Part shown: positions 30,674 through 40,546 of the stretch, one piece after another
How positions within the stretch are numbered: the stretch's first letter is position 1
How the letters are laid out: each line of letters begins with the position of its first letter
Assembly (NCBI RefSeq): GCF_026000295.1
Contig: NZ_AP026769.1
Span: 868,001 to 932,000, forward strand
DNA length: 64,000 nucleotides
Direction of reading: 5' to 3'
From: Helicobacter suis HS1
GTDB taxonomy: Bacteria; Campylobacterota; Campylobacteria; Campylobacterales; Helicobacteraceae
Translations under genes and position numbers: made by a program
The notes under the pieces: model-generated
Told to the model about the DNA's origin: nothing
The model's input: only the letters and a program-made list of their open reading frames with translations
Database searches by the model: none

Positions 30674-30805
30674 CAGGTGCGGCCTCCCCTGTTTGTAACC
30701 ACCGCGCTAGCTTTTTCATGAGAGGCTCCCAATCTGGATCGGTGTTATCTGTTACTAAAATCTCACCTTCCTTAAAAATATTCATGTGATCTAAGCTATT
30801 AATCA
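30674..30805 (-). repeat. displaced ppsA fragment (source 33280-33412)
   Basis: 132 nt at offset 2606, becoming 2607 because the T run is 5 here and 6 in ppsA. It covers the PEP-synthase catalytic-histidine region. It overwrites the hsdR 3' end and adjoining spacer. Confidence 0.9.
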
Positions 30806-30915
30806 ATCTTTATTTGTGGCTTTTAATCTTGTAAAACTTGCTTATCAAACAAAAATTGTACCAAAAGATCATACCCTTTTTAATTCCCCACAAAATACCG
30901 TTTAGATAGCCAAAT

Positions 30916-31395
30916 TTATAATTGAGGGTGTAAAATCAAATTAACCCACTCTCTCACCGCTCCCTCTCCTCCATTTTTTGTTAAAACTACAATATGGGGT
31001 AAACTTTTAAGACTCTCTTGGGCGTTGTTAGGACAAGCTTTTAAACCTGCTTCTTTTAAAAGGGGCAAGTCATTAATATCATCGCCTATATAAGCCACTT
31101 GGGCTAATGAGATATTCTCCTGAGCACAAATAGTACGCGCCGCTTCTAGTTTGCCCTCAGGGCTACAACCTTGATAAAGGTAATCCAGTTTAAGTTTTTT
31201 AGCGCGGTGTTCTACAATGGGTGTAACCTCGCCTGTTAAAATACCGGTTTTGATCCCAGCACTTTTAAGTAATCCAAAACCCACCCCATCGGCTACATAG
31301 AATTTTTTAAATTCCCTCCCATCTTCTAAATAATACATGCCCCCATCTGTGAGTGTTCCATCACAATCGCATAAAAAAACTTTAATATCTCTCAT
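30916..31395 (-). CDS. HAD phosphatase, KdsC/YrbI family
   Basis: 159 aa. The catalytic DxD is in LCDCDGTLTDGGMYY (residues 9-11), then the ILTGE threonine motif, GKLEAAR lysine motif and GDDINDLPLL metal motif. The KdsC family removes phosphate from 3-deoxy-D-manno-octulosonate-8-phosphate for lipopolysaccharide core synthesis. This short cap-less form fits. Sialic-acid 9-phosphatase-like members look similar, so the substrate is inferred. No sugar genes adjoin it. Confidence 0.8.
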   Translation of the reverse strand: MRDIKVFLCDCDGTLTDGGMYYLEDGREFKKFYVADGVGFGLLKSAGIKTGILTGEVTPIVEHRAKKLKLDYLYQGCSPEGKLEAARTICAQENISLAQVAYIGDDINDLPLLKEAGLKACPNNAQESLKSLPHIVVLTKNGGEGAVREWVNLILHPQL

Positions 31396-31587
31396 GTTAA
31401 AGCACCCTATCAGTTTATAAGTTCTCCAATGCTACCCTAAATTTGACTAAACAACGCAATTTCTAAACGGCGGCTAGTCTTATATTGGGCGGTTTAAAAT
31501 ACAATTTGTTGGCGCGGGGAGAAAGTGGGGTATTTGTATTTAAAAACCTCTACTTTATGAAATTCTTAGTACTTCTCACCACCTTTT

Positions 31588-32132
31588 TTAAATTTTAGTA
31601 TCCCACTCGTAAAAACCTAGATCGCTCTCTTTGAGTCGGTGTTTTTGCTGGATAACTTTATAAAGTGTCTTCTTAATATCCTTAAGCCGCCACTCCTCCC
31701 CTTTAATAGCCCCCTCTAGCAGACAATCACACACAAACTTATGGCAGTTATAGCGCTCTAATCCAGCAGTTATACGGTAATCTAATTTTTTACCCACAGA
31801 TTCTAAAGCCCTCTTTGCAACATACTCTAGCCCGCCTATAATCTGTACATATTCCTCGCCTTGCTATTTTTCTCCCCTGTTTTAGTACATCTACTTAAAA
31901 CATAAATCCCCTTGTAAGAAGCCTTTTTTAAAAAACCTTGAGGGGTTGTTTGGCGCACCTCTCCATTGCTACTCAATTCCACAATTACGCCACCACCCAC
32001 ATAAACCCCCGAATGCTCCATTAAATCCCCCAACAAATCACAACAAAGAATATCCCCCACCCCCGGCTTTTTTACCACACCCTGCAAGTGCTTATAAGTT
32101 TTATAAACATAATATGCCAACCCCGCCCCCAT
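31588..32132 (-). pseudogene. LRAT-like / NlpC-P60-related protein, frameshifted
   Basis: Two frames form one protein. The first (31836-32132) has VGDILCCDLLGDLMEHSGVYV then GGGVIVELSSNGEVR, with the His of the LRAT/NlpC-P60 catalytic core; the second (31588-31797) has the conserved NCHKFVCDCL, equivalent to the nucleophile-Cys NCEHF motif. The bridging frame GEEYVQIIGGLEYVAKRALESVG is open and would join if a GG at about 31860 were GGG. LRAT-fold proteins are thiol acyltransferases or proteases acting on lipids; the bacterial role is unknown. A short hydrophobic N-terminus (GAGLAYYVYKTY) suggests membrane association. It lies directly after ppsA on the same strand. Confidence 0.6.
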
Positions 32133-32141
32133 TCCTATTTT

Positions 32142-34559
32142 TTAAGCACGGTTGAGTTCTTTTTCTAGCTGCACGACTTGATTCCAAGTATGAATCACAG
32201 AGTCCGGATTAAGAGAGAGTGAGGAAATCCCCTCTTTGACTAAAAACTTAGCCACCTCTATATAATCACTAGGCGCTTGCCCGCAAATGCCGCAGTATTT
32301 GCCATGCCTTTTGCAAGCTTCAATTGCCCGCCTAAACATCTCAAACATTGCCGGGTTGCGCTCATCAAATACATGGCTTACAAGTTGCCCGTCTCGATCC
32401 ACACCTAGCGTTAGCTGGGTTAGATCATTTGAGCCAATAGAAAAACCGTCAAAGAGACTTAAAAAATCATCGGCCATGATCACATTAATAGGCAACTCAC
32501 ACATAATATAAAGCTCTAAGCCATTTTTACCAGACTCTAGCCCGTTTTTACGCAAAATTTCTAAAACCTTTTTTGCCTCCTCTACGGTGCGCAAGAAAGG
32601 AATCATAATTTTCATATTAGTCAGTCCCATTTGCTCACGCACCATGCACAGCGCCTCACATTCCCAAGAAAAAGCTTCTTTATACAAATCAGAATAATAA
32701 CGGCTCGCCCCGCGGAAACCTAGCATCGGGTTTTCCTCATGGGGTTCATAAACAGAACCACAAAGCATGCGGGCATACTCATTAGATTTAAAATCACTGG
32801 TACGCACAATCACAGGTTTAGGATAAAAGGCCGCACTAATCATTCCCATTCCCTCAGCAATCTTTTTAATGAAAAAATCCTTAGGGCCTGCATAGCCTGC
32901 AATCAAAACCTCTACTTTTTTATGCTCATTGATATTTTTATTGTTGTGCAAATCTACCAAAGCTAGAGGGTGGACTTTGATTTGATTGAGCATAATAAGT
33001 TCCATGCGCGCTAAACCCACGCCATGGTTAGGGATTTGGGAGAATTGAAAGGCCTTTTCAGGGTTACCAATATTAAGATAAATCTTAGTTTTTGGTTCTT
33101 CTAAGTGATCTAAGGCTGTACGCTCTATTTCAAAGTCATGAAAACCCGCATAAATATAGCCCTCCTCCCCTTCTGCACAAGAAATGGTGATCTCCATGCC
33201 CGTATAAAGCGACTCTGTTGCCCCCAAAGCCCCTACAATAGTAGGTACGCCAATTTCACGCGCCACAATGGCTGCATGGCAGGTGCGGCCTCCCCTGTTT
33301 GTAACCACCGCGCTAGCTTTTTTCATGAGAGGCTCCCAATCTGGATCGGTGTTATCTGTTACTAAAATCTCACCTTCCTTAAAAATATTCATGTGATCTA
33401 AGCTATTAATCACGCGCACTTTGCCCGCTCCAATTTTATTCCCAATAGCCCGCCCTACAAGTAAGATTTCTCTTTTCTCCTCTGTTTTAAAGCGATACTT
33501 CTCATAAACCCGCTCTTGGCTCTTTTTCTGACTTTGCACAGTCTCAGGGCGGGCTTGTACAATAAAAATATCCCCACTATCTCCATCTTTAGCCCATTCA
33601 ATATCCATAGGGCGATACTGCCCGGCCTCTTTGCTGTAATGTTCCTCTATGATAATGGCATAGCGAGCTAAACTTAACAAATCCGCATCGCTAAGAGAAA
33701 AACTGCTTTTTTCCTTTTGGGTAGTGGGTATGGTTTTAGTGGGGTTTTCGCTCCCACGACTAGCATAGACAATTTTTTGGGCTTTGCTACCCAGTTGGCG
33801 TTTAATAATGGGCTGTTTGCCCAGTAAAAGCGTAGGCTTAAAGACATAAAACTCATCTGGATTAACAAGCCCCCCTACCACACTCTCACCAAGTCCCCAG
33901 TTAGAAGTAATAAAGATCGCATCTTTAAAGCCCGTTTCAGTGTCTAGTGAAAACATCACGCCCGCACTCCCTTTATCTGATCGCACCATTTTTTGCACCC
34001 CCACACTCAAAGCCACTTTAAGGTGATCAAAACCCCTAGAGGCGCGGTAACTAATAGCACGATCGGTAAAAAGTGAGGCTAAACAAGCCTTGATGTAGTG
34101 GACTAATTCTGTTTTGCCTTTGATATTTAAATAGGTATCTTGTTGTCCAGCAAAAGAGGCATCGGGTAAATCCTCTGCTGTTGCTGAACTGCGCACTGCT
34201 ACATCTGCCTCGCGCATTTTATACTCATCGCTTAGCATCTTATAAGCCTGAAAAACTTCATCGCGTAAATTGGCTGGAAAAGGCGTACCAAAGATAAGCT
34301 CGCGGATTTGTTTGGATCGTTGTTTAAGTACATCTAATTCAGTGGCATCTACATTTTCTAAAAGCCTAATAATTTGCTCTTTAATGCCTCCATGTTCAAG
34401 CAAATACCAGTAGGCTTGGCTGGTGATAGCAAAGCCATTAGGGACTTTAATCCCATTGGGTACAAGTTCTTGAAACATCTCCCCAATACTGGCATTCTTG
34501 CCCCCCACTAAAGCCACATCTTTATTATTTAATTCTTTATAAAAGCGGATATATTGCAC
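32142..34559 (-). CDS. ppsA: phosphoenolpyruvate synthase
   Basis: 805 aa, full length and intact. Converts pyruvate and ATP to PEP, AMP and phosphate for gluconeogenesis. N-terminal ATP-grasp region ([32 protein letters not shown]); swivelling-domain catalytic His in [13 protein letters not shown] (about residue 427); C-terminal PEP barrel with [21 protein letters not shown] and the catalytic Cys of [12 protein letters not shown] 133-nt piece around the histidine is copied at 30674-30805. A hairpin-capable GTAGGCTT/AAGCCTAC pair lies upstream near 34608-34670. Confidence 0.96.
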   Translation of the reverse strand: MQYIRFYKELNNKDVALVGGKNASIGEMFQELVPNGIKVPNGFAITSQAYWYLLEHGGIKEQIIRLLENVDATELDVLKQRSKQIRELIFGTPFPANLRDEVFQAYKMLSDEYKMREADVAVRSSATAEDLPDASFAGQQDTYLNIKGKTELVHYIKACLASLFTDRAISYRASRGFDHLKVALSVGVQKMVRSDKGSAGVMFSLDTETGFKDAIFITSNWGLGESVVGGLVNPDEFYVFKPTLLLGKQPIIKRQLGSKAQKIVYASRGSENPTKTIPTTQKEKSSFSLSDADLLSLARYAIIIEEHYSKEAGQYRPMDIEWAKDGDSGDIFIVQARPETVQSQKKSQERVYEKYRFKTEEKREILLVGRAIGNKIGAGKVRVINSLDHMNIFKEGEILVTDNTDPDWEPLMKKASAVVTNRGGRTCHAAIVAREIGVPTIVGALGATESLYTGMEITISCAEGEEGYIYAGFHDFEIERTALDHLEEPKTKIYLNIGNPEKAFQFSQIPNHGVGLARMELIMLNQIKVHPLALVDLHNNKNINEHKKVEVLIAGYAGPKDFFIKKIAEGMGMISAAFYPKPVIVRTSDFKSNEYARMLCGSVYEPHEENPMLGFRGASRYYSDLYKEAFSWECEALCMVREQMGLTNMKIMIPFLRTVEEAKKVLEILRKNGLESGKNGLELYIMCELPINVIMADDFLSLFDGFSIGSNDLTQLTLGVDRDGQLVSHVFDERNPAMFEMFRRAIEACKRHGKYCGICGQAPSDYIEVAKFLVKEGISSLSLNPDSVIHTWNQVVQLEKELNRA

Positions 34560-34692
34560 GTGTACCCCTTAATTTAAAAATCCTTAATTATAACATGGGA
34601 GGGATTGTAGGCTTTTAAAATAGTGCTTTGTTACAGCAAAATCAAGCAAGTACAGATCTAATTAAGCCTACCTACGCACCTTGTTTTCCTGT

Positions 34693-34698
34693 TATAAT
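34693..34698 (+). promoter_or_regulatory. -10 element of the DUF262 gene
   Basis: TATAAT preceded by CCTGT, 57 nt upstream of the ATG at 34756; the only strong -10 in the divergent spacer on this strand. Confidence 0.5.
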
Positions 34699-34755
34699 CC
34701 TTGCCAGTAGTTGTAAAGTAGTTGGCGGTTTTAGATTGTTTATCAAGGATGAAAG

Positions 34756-36492
34756 ATGGAAGAGAGAAATAAAGGTTTTGGCCTTACATGTGAGATAGTA
34801 TCTATTGCTAATCTTTGTAAGATGAGCCTTGAAATTCCAAAATACCAAAGACCTTATGAGTGGGAATTAGATGATTGCGAAAAGCTACTAGAAGATATAC
34901 AACAAGCTTTTGAGATTAACAATGCAGGTGGTCATTATTTAGGCGGAGTTGTGGTTTATCCAAAAAATGAGAATGCAGATGTGTTTGAGGTTGTAGATGG
35001 GCAACAGCGCATCATCACCTTTAACTTGCTTTTTCGTGCTCTTTATGCATATTTTCAAGAACAAAAAGACGCCGACAATGACTATGCCAAAGATTTTGGT
35101 AAATGTTTGTGGCACTATGAGAACAATAAAGGTTTAAAGTATGAACAACGCCATTTGAAAAATGTTGCGAGTATGGAGAAAAAAGATGCTAGGGAAGCGC
35201 TGGAAAAAATTTTAAGCAAAGAGGCCAAGCTGTCGTATTCAAAAGAGATGAAAAATAAATTGCTTTGCGTTAAAAATTACGAGTATTTCAAAGATAGAAT
35301 CAAAGAACTCTATGAAGAATGGAATAAAAAAGGTAAATGGGAGAGTTTTTGCAAATTTCTACTTAATAGTCTATGTGTGTCTAAAACGGAGTGTAACAGC
35401 AAATATACTGCGATGACGATTTTTAGAACTCATAATACCCGTGGTAAGCAACTTGATGATGCGCATATTTTAAAATCACATTTGCATGAGTTTTATGGGA
35501 ATAAATCCCCAGAGGCGCTTGAGGATTTTGAGAAAGACTGGGAGGAAATCAGCGAAGGTTTTCATGCAGATTTTAATCTAAACTTTCTCTTCACACAATG
35601 CATGCATGTTTTTATGGCTGAGCAAAAAGATATTCAAATTGTCTGTCTTTTATCATTTTTTGAGGAGGGTAAAGGGAAGGAATACTTTGATAAAAAAGAG
35701 GAGTTTATGTCCTTTATTAAGATCTTGGCTAGATTTTGGAGTACTCCAGAGGATTATTTAAATGAGCGGGCATTATGCTACTGGCGTGTACTTAATGAAT
35801 TCCCAAACAAACAATGGGAGCACTTTGTAAGTTGTTTATTGTGGAAGAATAGAGACGCATTTAAACATGCATTCGGAGATTTTCCAGAAGAAGAGGATTC
35901 TTCTGATCGCATCTTTAAATTATTAGAGTCCGGGTTATACCGGTTGCTAAGGATCATAATTTTACATATTAAAAAACCCACTGAGTTAAAAACCTTCCTT
36001 TTAAAGTTTAACCAAACTGTATTCCACACCATACCCTTAGTGAGTGTACCTAAGTTTCCTTCTCTTGAGGATTTTTGTGAACGCCTTGCTACACAAAAAC
36101 CAAGACCTTTTTTGCTTTTGTATGCCTATATTCACAACGATTTTCAAGCTATTCCAGAAAAATATACCTACATGGATAAAAAGAGGAAAAAAGAAAGTCC
36201 GCTAGAAGTAGAGCACATCCGAGCTAAGTGTAAGCCGTGGGGAGGGCAATATGTAGAGCATATTGGCAATAAGATTTTATTACCAAAATGTTTGAATGCA
36301 AAAGCTAGAAATGGGAATTTTAGCCAAAAACAAGATATTTATAAAGAAGCACCGTCTTATCTGACAGAAGTACTAGAATTAGGAAAAGCTGAGCGTTATG
36401 GAGCAGAATGGAAAGAGGAATACATCCAAGAGCGTAGTTCAAGAATTTATAAAGGTATTAGAAAGTTTCTTTATTACGATATGTACAAATGA
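34756..36492 (+). CDS. DUF262-DUF1524 protein, GmrSD-like restriction family
   Basis: 578 aa, intact. The N-terminal DUF262 domain has IPKYQRPYEWE near residue 27 and the nucleotide-hydrolysis motif VVDGQQRIITFNLLFRAL near 78. A helical middle follows. The C-terminal DUF1524 HNH-type nuclease has VEHIRAKCKPWGG near 494 and NKILLPKCLNAKARNGNFSQK near 512. Single-chain GmrSD homologues cleave modified (often glucosylated hydroxymethylcytosine) phage DNA; other DUF262/DUF1524 proteins act in different defence systems. It stands alone here at the edge of an accessory island, with its own promoter. The architecture is firm; the substrate is unknown. Confidence 0.82.
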   Translation: MEERNKGFGLTCEIVSIANLCKMSLEIPKYQRPYEWELDDCEKLLEDIQQAFEINNAGGHYLGGVVVYPKNENADVFEVVDGQQRIITFNLLFRALYAYFQEQKDADNDYAKDFGKCLWHYENNKGLKYEQRHLKNVASMEKKDAREALEKILSKEAKLSYSKEMKNKLLCVKNYEYFKDRIKELYEEWNKKGKWESFCKFLLNSLCVSKTECNSKYTAMTIFRTHNTRGKQLDDAHILKSHLHEFYGNKSPEALEDFEKDWEEISEGFHADFNLNFLFTQCMHVFMAEQKDIQIVCLLSFFEEGKGKEYFDKKEEFMSFIKILARFWSTPEDYLNERALCYWRVLNEFPNKQWEHFVSCLLWKNRDAFKHAFGDFPEEEDSSDRIFKLLESGLYRLLRIIILHIKKPTELKTFLLKFNQTVFHTIPLVSVPKFPSLEDFCERLATQKPRPFLLLYAYIHNDFQAIPEKYTYMDKKRKKESPLEVEHIRAKCKPWGGQYVEHIGNKILLPKCLNAKARNGNFSQKQDIYKEAPSYLTEVLELGKAERYGAEWKEEYIQERSSRIYKGIRKFLYYDMYK

Positions 36493-36589
36493 TTTAAAAA
36501 TATGTGCTGAGGTAGTTGTATAGCTAGTGATATTAAAACTACTTTAAAGCTGAGTTAGAAAATCAAGGATCATTACAAGAGGCTAACTC

Positions 36590-37195
36590 TTTTTAAACAC
36601 GATTAAGAGAAATATCTACAAGGCTGCCTTTGGCTTTATTGTTAGAACTCTGCCCTATATCCCCTTTGCTAAAGCACTCAATGATAAAGTAAGTGGTGCA
36701 GCACTCAGATATCACATTAAAGCCGCATTAAATAAGAGCCACAGCATAGAGGCCTTTAAACAAAATCTTAACAAGATCGCAAATAGAGCTGAGTTTAGTA
36801 ACGCTACTAGAGCCTTAATTAGAGAGATTGAACAAAATTTAGCTAAGAGTGTGGAGAGTGGGGGGAGTGTTAGCAGTGGAGGAGTAGCTGAAACACAGCT
36901 AAAAGCTAGAGGTTTAGAGAGAGAAACACTAGGAGCGGGGCAAAAGCTAGAGGGTAGAGGGCTACAGAATGAGATAGCGGGTGAAGTGCCCCATAACCCA
37001 GCCTTTAGCCAAAACTTTAAAGAGTTTTACCACGATCAAAAGGTGCAATCGCTAAACTCATAGAAACTAAAGAGGGGCAAGTTGCAGGGGCATTTTATAG
37101 AGAGGATTTAGGCGATATAGGTTTAGTGTGGGGAAAGGCGGGGAGTGCTAAAAGTGATGGTTATGGACTAGCTAAAATTACCAAATACCACCCAG
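36590..37195 (+). pseudogene. PBECR2-type (phage nuclease-fold) protein remnant, frameshifted
   Basis: An open frame without a clear start (IKRNIYKAAFGFIVRTLPYIP, then KALNDKVSGAALRYHIKA…) runs through a Gly/Ser-rich linker and Gln/Glu-rich helix to PAFSQNFKEFYHDQK, then breaks at 37039-37041. If GG there were GGG, the frame continues GAIAKLIETKEGQVAGAFYR then EDLGDIGLVWGKAG…GLAKITKYHPE. This matches the PBECR2 (DUF3519-like) domain of Helicobacter mobile elements, predicted barnase/EndoU/RelE-like nucleases. The 3' end abuts the recombinase gene, which truncates it before the expected end. Likely a toxin or effector relic of an integrative element. Confidence 0.62.
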
Positions 37196-38118
37196 AAGTA
37201 TCTCTCTACTCCTTCTAAAAATGTTGCTCTGGGTTTGTGTTGTTGTGGAATGTATTTGGCATAAACCTTATAGGTGATCTGTAAGTTCTTATGCCCTAGT
37301 GTAGAGCTCACCCATAAGGGCTCTTCGCCTCTTTCTAACATGATGCTAGCAAAGGTATGCCGTGTGCTATAAAGCTTAATGTGTTGGAGCTCTAGGCTTT
37401 CAAGTAGTCTAGCCCACTGCTTAGCCATGATCGCTTGTAGTTTAGGATTAGTGCCAAATATGGGGGTATCGTTGTTGATTACATCCATAAATAGGCTAAA
37501 TTCTTTCAAGCGCTTTTCTATAATGGGTAACATATCTATCACACGGATACTATTAGCTGTTTTAGGGGTGGTTACTTGCCCTAAGCCATTTAAGGCTTTG
37601 TTGATGTTGATTGTGTGGTTCTTAAAGTCTATATCTCCCCACTGCAAGGCTAGTATCTCTTCTACTCTCATACCGCTAAAGAAGGCTATGCTTAGGTAGG
37701 TCTTTAGGTATGGCTGATCGCATGCTCTTAGTATCTCTAGCACTTGATCTAGGCTAAAGACTTCAATTTTCTTAGGAGCAGGAGCAATTAGGATTTTTTG
37801 CTTGTAGTAGGGGGTCTTTTCTAGCTGGCCTCTACTTACACTAAAGTCTAATAAGCTTTTTAGTAGGGTTGTTAAGTGCACAATGCTATTAGTGTTATAG
37901 TTGTTCTCAACCAAGCCCTTATAAAAGTTTTTCATATGCTCATGGTTTAGCTTAGCTGTAGGCATGTGTACATCTACATCTAATAACTTCACAATGGCTT
38001 TTAGGCGGTTTGCTATGCTGTATTGTGAACTTTGCTTATAGCCAATGTAGCGTTCCTTGAATTCCTCTAGCGTTGTGCTAAGGGGAGTCTCTAGTGGATC
38101 AATAACATTATAAAAAAT
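37168..38118 (-). CDS. tyrosine recombinase / integrase, N-terminus incomplete
   Basis: The catalytic domain is complete: first Arg in FSGMRVEEILALQWGDID, the H/R box LYSTRHTFASIMLERG, then TLGHKNLQITYKVYAKY with the nucleophile Tyr. An upstream core-binding part reads TPLSTTLEEFKERYIGYK then SSQYSIANRLKAIVKLLD in the same frame, open to about 38118 without ATG. The first ATG-like start gives 274 residues from 37992 (GTG/ATG region). The last residues (YFWVVFGNFS) are probably read-through from the PBECR2 fragment. It likely mobilised the island. Related Helicobacter enzymes are XerH/XerT-like; the exact type is not assigned. Confidence 0.78.
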   Translation of the reverse strand: MFYNVIDPLETPLSTTLEEFKERYIGYKQSSQYSIANRLKAIVKLLDVDVHMPTAKLNHEHMKNFYKGLVENNYNTNSIVHLTTLLKSLLDFSVSRGQLEKTPYYKQKILIAPAPKKIEVFSLDQVLEILRACDQPYLKTYLSIAFFSGMRVEEILALQWGDIDFKNHTININKALNGLGQVTTPKTANSIRVIDMLPIIEKRLKEFSLFMDVINNDTPIFGTNPKLQAIMAKQWARLLESLELQHIKLYSTRHTFASIMLERGEEPLWVSSTLGHKNLQITYKVYAKYIPQQHKPRATFLEGVERYFWVVFGNFS

Positions 38119-38150
38119 TTAGTTTGAAAGCGGGATTATTTGAAACCGGG

Positions 38151-38769
38151 TAAGAACTCATTAATGGAGTCTGTTTTGATACCATTTATCACTAATTGAT
38201 AATATCTAATTTACCTATTTTCTTATTCGCCTTGTTAATTGGAGGCTTTGTTGCACTTTGCTTAACGATTTGAAGTTGCGGGATAAAATTGTTTTAATTG
38301 CTTCTGTTCCTATGGTTTTCCTATTGATTCTTATGTTTTGGCGATCGTATAACGCCTATGATACTTTGAAGCGCAGTCAAGATTTGGCGCGCCAAATGAA
38401 GGCATCTCAATACTTATCCTCGCTTGTACATGAGATGCAAAAGGAACGGGGAATGAGTGCGGGTTTTTTATCTAGTGGTGGGGTGCAGTTTGCCAGTGAG
38501 TTACAAGAGCAAAGACGGCATACAGATACAAAATTAGACGATCTTAAAAGATTTTTGAGTTCTACTTCGGGTTTGGATACTAACTATGTGCAGGCTTTGC
38601 AAAAAGGGTTAAATCTTTTAGTCAAATTGCCTCAAATGCGCAACGCTATGGAATCTAAGGATAAAAAGGCAATTGTGGATAGCACGATAAAATATTTTAC
38701 ACAGATCATTACAATATTTCTAGATAGCGTGCTTAAATCCATTACAATCGTCCGTGATTCCCAAACCTC
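38151..38769 (+). repeat. 5' part of the chemoreceptor gene, direct repeat of 42655-43273
   Basis: 619 nt identical by eye to the upstream region and first about 170 codons of the NIT-domain chemoreceptor, at offset 4504, not in the 2.6-kb register. Together the two copies flank the BcgI-like RM genes as direct repeats. The coding part ends abruptly and joins a reversed hisS fragment. Confidence 0.92.
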
Positions 38770-38945
38770 GTGTGAGAATGGAGGCGTATTCTAAATGGGG
38801 GGTTTCAATGGGCACAAAACCAAAACTTCTAAACACACGGGCTAATTTTTCTAGCACCGCGCCCTTAGCCATCGCCTCTTTAGGCAGTCTATCTTTAAAG
38901 CCACTCAGGGTCTTTGGGGTGATCATGGAAGTCCTTTATTAGAAT
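38770..38945 (-). pseudogene. hisS 5' fragment (copy of 53369-53544)
   Basis: Identical to the start codon region and first 52 codons of hisS at offset 14,599, including [20 protein letters not shown] and the ribosome-binding site. Upstream of it the similarity continues but with indels and substitutions, including a second TATAAT-type -10 at 38951-38956. The fragment ends in the chemoreceptor copy. Not functional. Confidence 0.88.
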
Positions 38946-39133
38946 GAGTGATTATAACACCTAGCCCTTTAATCCGTGTTAACTCCTATTAACCCTCTTT
39001 TTAAACTTTTCTAGCTTTTTCACCTCTATTTTTAAAGTCTTAATACAATGTTTTAAAATTTTTAACCACACTCTCATTTAAGCGGGGTTAAACACTTTTT
39101 AAATAAGAATTAAACACCCCTCAAATTTAGAGT

Positions 39134-40314
39134 TTATTGGACTATTACTTGAGTATAGGTCTCTATTTCTTGCACACCCATAACTTTAACTTTTTCTATC
39201 CGTTGTTTTTCTAAGGCTTTAATAAAGTGTTCTATTAAGTCAAAGGTGATTGTACCGTTTTTGCTGATAGGCAGGGGGCAAATTTCCTCTCTTAAGGCTC
39301 TTTGCGATCGCTTGTGAGCATAAGAGTAACCATAACACAGACTTAAGCGGTTTAAGGTCGTTACAAAATACAGCGCAATATAGCGGTTAAAAGGGCTAAA
39401 CTTAGGGCGCAAAATTTCTACATGATCGCTGGCACTAAAATTTTTGGCTTGATAAAAGCAAGTGCCTAGCACGGCGCTATCAATGGTTAAACAATTTCCT
39501 TTTTCTGTCCAAAAGTTATAATACCCCGCAACGCCATTATTAGTAGCTTGGGTGGTTATATAAGGATAATCACCTTTGCCGTATTTCTCTAACTGTAATT
39601 TGGGAGTGGTTTTACTCCCGCTAATTTCAAACAACTCCCCCACCCTAAACTCCCTCCACTTTAAGCGCTTCACTGCCCCATTGAGGGCGTAATTTTTAAT
39701 GGCGTCTGATCTGTAAAAAGAGAAAGGGCGTTTTCTTCTTCTTTTGTTAAAGTGGTGTTTTCTAATCCGGTTACTTTTAGATACGCCTGAATTTCTCTCA
39801 GGCGCTCCGCCTGAATTTCTCTAATAAAAGCTTCCATAGCCTCAAAGGCGATCTTATTGGTGGAGGTATGGGGGAGAGAAAAGCACATTGTTTCAATATC
39901 ATTAATTGTGCAATTTGTCCCCCAACCTAGATGGGCGATAGATTTTTGCAGGGTGGTAGCAATAAATAACCCCTTGTATCTATCAAGATCAAATTTAGGA
40001 ACTAGGATTTTGACATTATTTCCCGTAAAATAGGGTCTCTCTTGATAAAAGACGCTAAAAGTATCCATCGCAAAACTTAAACTATTACCCGGATTCAAAT
40101 AGGCTGTATCCTCTTTGATAAACCCCCTTATTCCATTGTTACGCGCACTTCTAACTACATAAGGATAATAACCCTCTTTAGGAATATCTATAATTTCTTT
40201 AAGTTGGTTGGCATGCAAAATTTTATTGCTAGATTCTACCTCAAACAAATCCCCTACCCTAACCTCTTGCCAATCCAAAGCTAATAACTCTTCAAAACTA
40301 TCTAAAATACCCAT
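39134..40314 (-). pseudogene. specificity subunit of a BcgI-like RM system, split
   Basis: Two half-proteins in adjoining frames. The first (214 aa) has the recognition domain LDWQEVRVGDLFEVESSNKI, YYPYVVRSARNNGIRGF and GNNVKILVPKF; the second (179 aa) repeats the plan with LKWREFRVGELFEISGSK, DYPYITTQATNNGVAGY and SDHVEILRPKF. This two-domain S architecture (each beginning W-x-x-x-x-VG-x-LFE) is that of type IIB BcgI-type systems. The halves are separated by a stop caused by the 38-nt hsdM-like copy at 39671-39708, which is therefore probably artificial. Downstream of the RM gene on the same strand, so one operon. Confidence 0.82.
39671..39708 (-). repeat. 38-nt copy of the RM gene (source 42263-42300)
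   Basis: Offset 2592; identical. It creates the stop between the two halves of the S subunit. Confidence 0.85.
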
Positions 40315-40445
40315 GCTTACCCTTATATTTTAGAAAAATATCAAAGGTGCCCCCGGAGGGGCGATCCCATGCTATCTCTTTTTGATTTTTAGACTCACTT
40401 TAAGCCCAAATATAGAGAATTTAAGGCACAATACCCACATAGGAT

Positions 40446-40512
40446 CACGATCATGAGGCCGCATGATCGCTCCTTTCTGCCCGGGGTTGGTGTAGTGTTC
40501 CCGGGCGTTTTA
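40446..40512 (+). ncRNA. candidate small RNA between the two BcgI-like genes
   Basis: On the + strand, antisense to the flanking operon: a perfect 8-bp hairpin CGATCATG/CATGATCG (40448-40469) is followed by a 7-bp GCCCGGG/CCCGGGC hairpin with a 14-nt loop and then GTTTTATTTT, a good intrinsic terminator. No ORF lies in this 226-nt gap. No clear promoter is visible, so the 5' end is a guess. A GCCCC/GGGGC hairpin lies nearby at about 40350-40365. Confidence 0.4.
40479..40512 (+). terminator. intrinsic terminator on the + strand
   Basis: Stem 40479-40485 with 40500-40506, followed by a T-rich tail. The opposite strand lacks a T tract after the stem, so the direction is clear even though no + strand gene is known here. 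Confidence 0.6.
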
Positions 40513-40546
40513 TTTTATATCAATCTTTTTAAAACCATGACTTAAG

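Noticed and set aside
24448-30900. CRISPR array or tandem repeats in the repeat-rich type I region
   Set aside because: Repeats are long single copies 2.6 kb apart, not short regularly spaced units; no cas genes are visible.
38258-38794. Short sensor-only chemoreceptor
   Set aside because: It is the duplicated 5' end of the receptor at 42762, running into reversed hisS sequence; no evidence of a functional short form.
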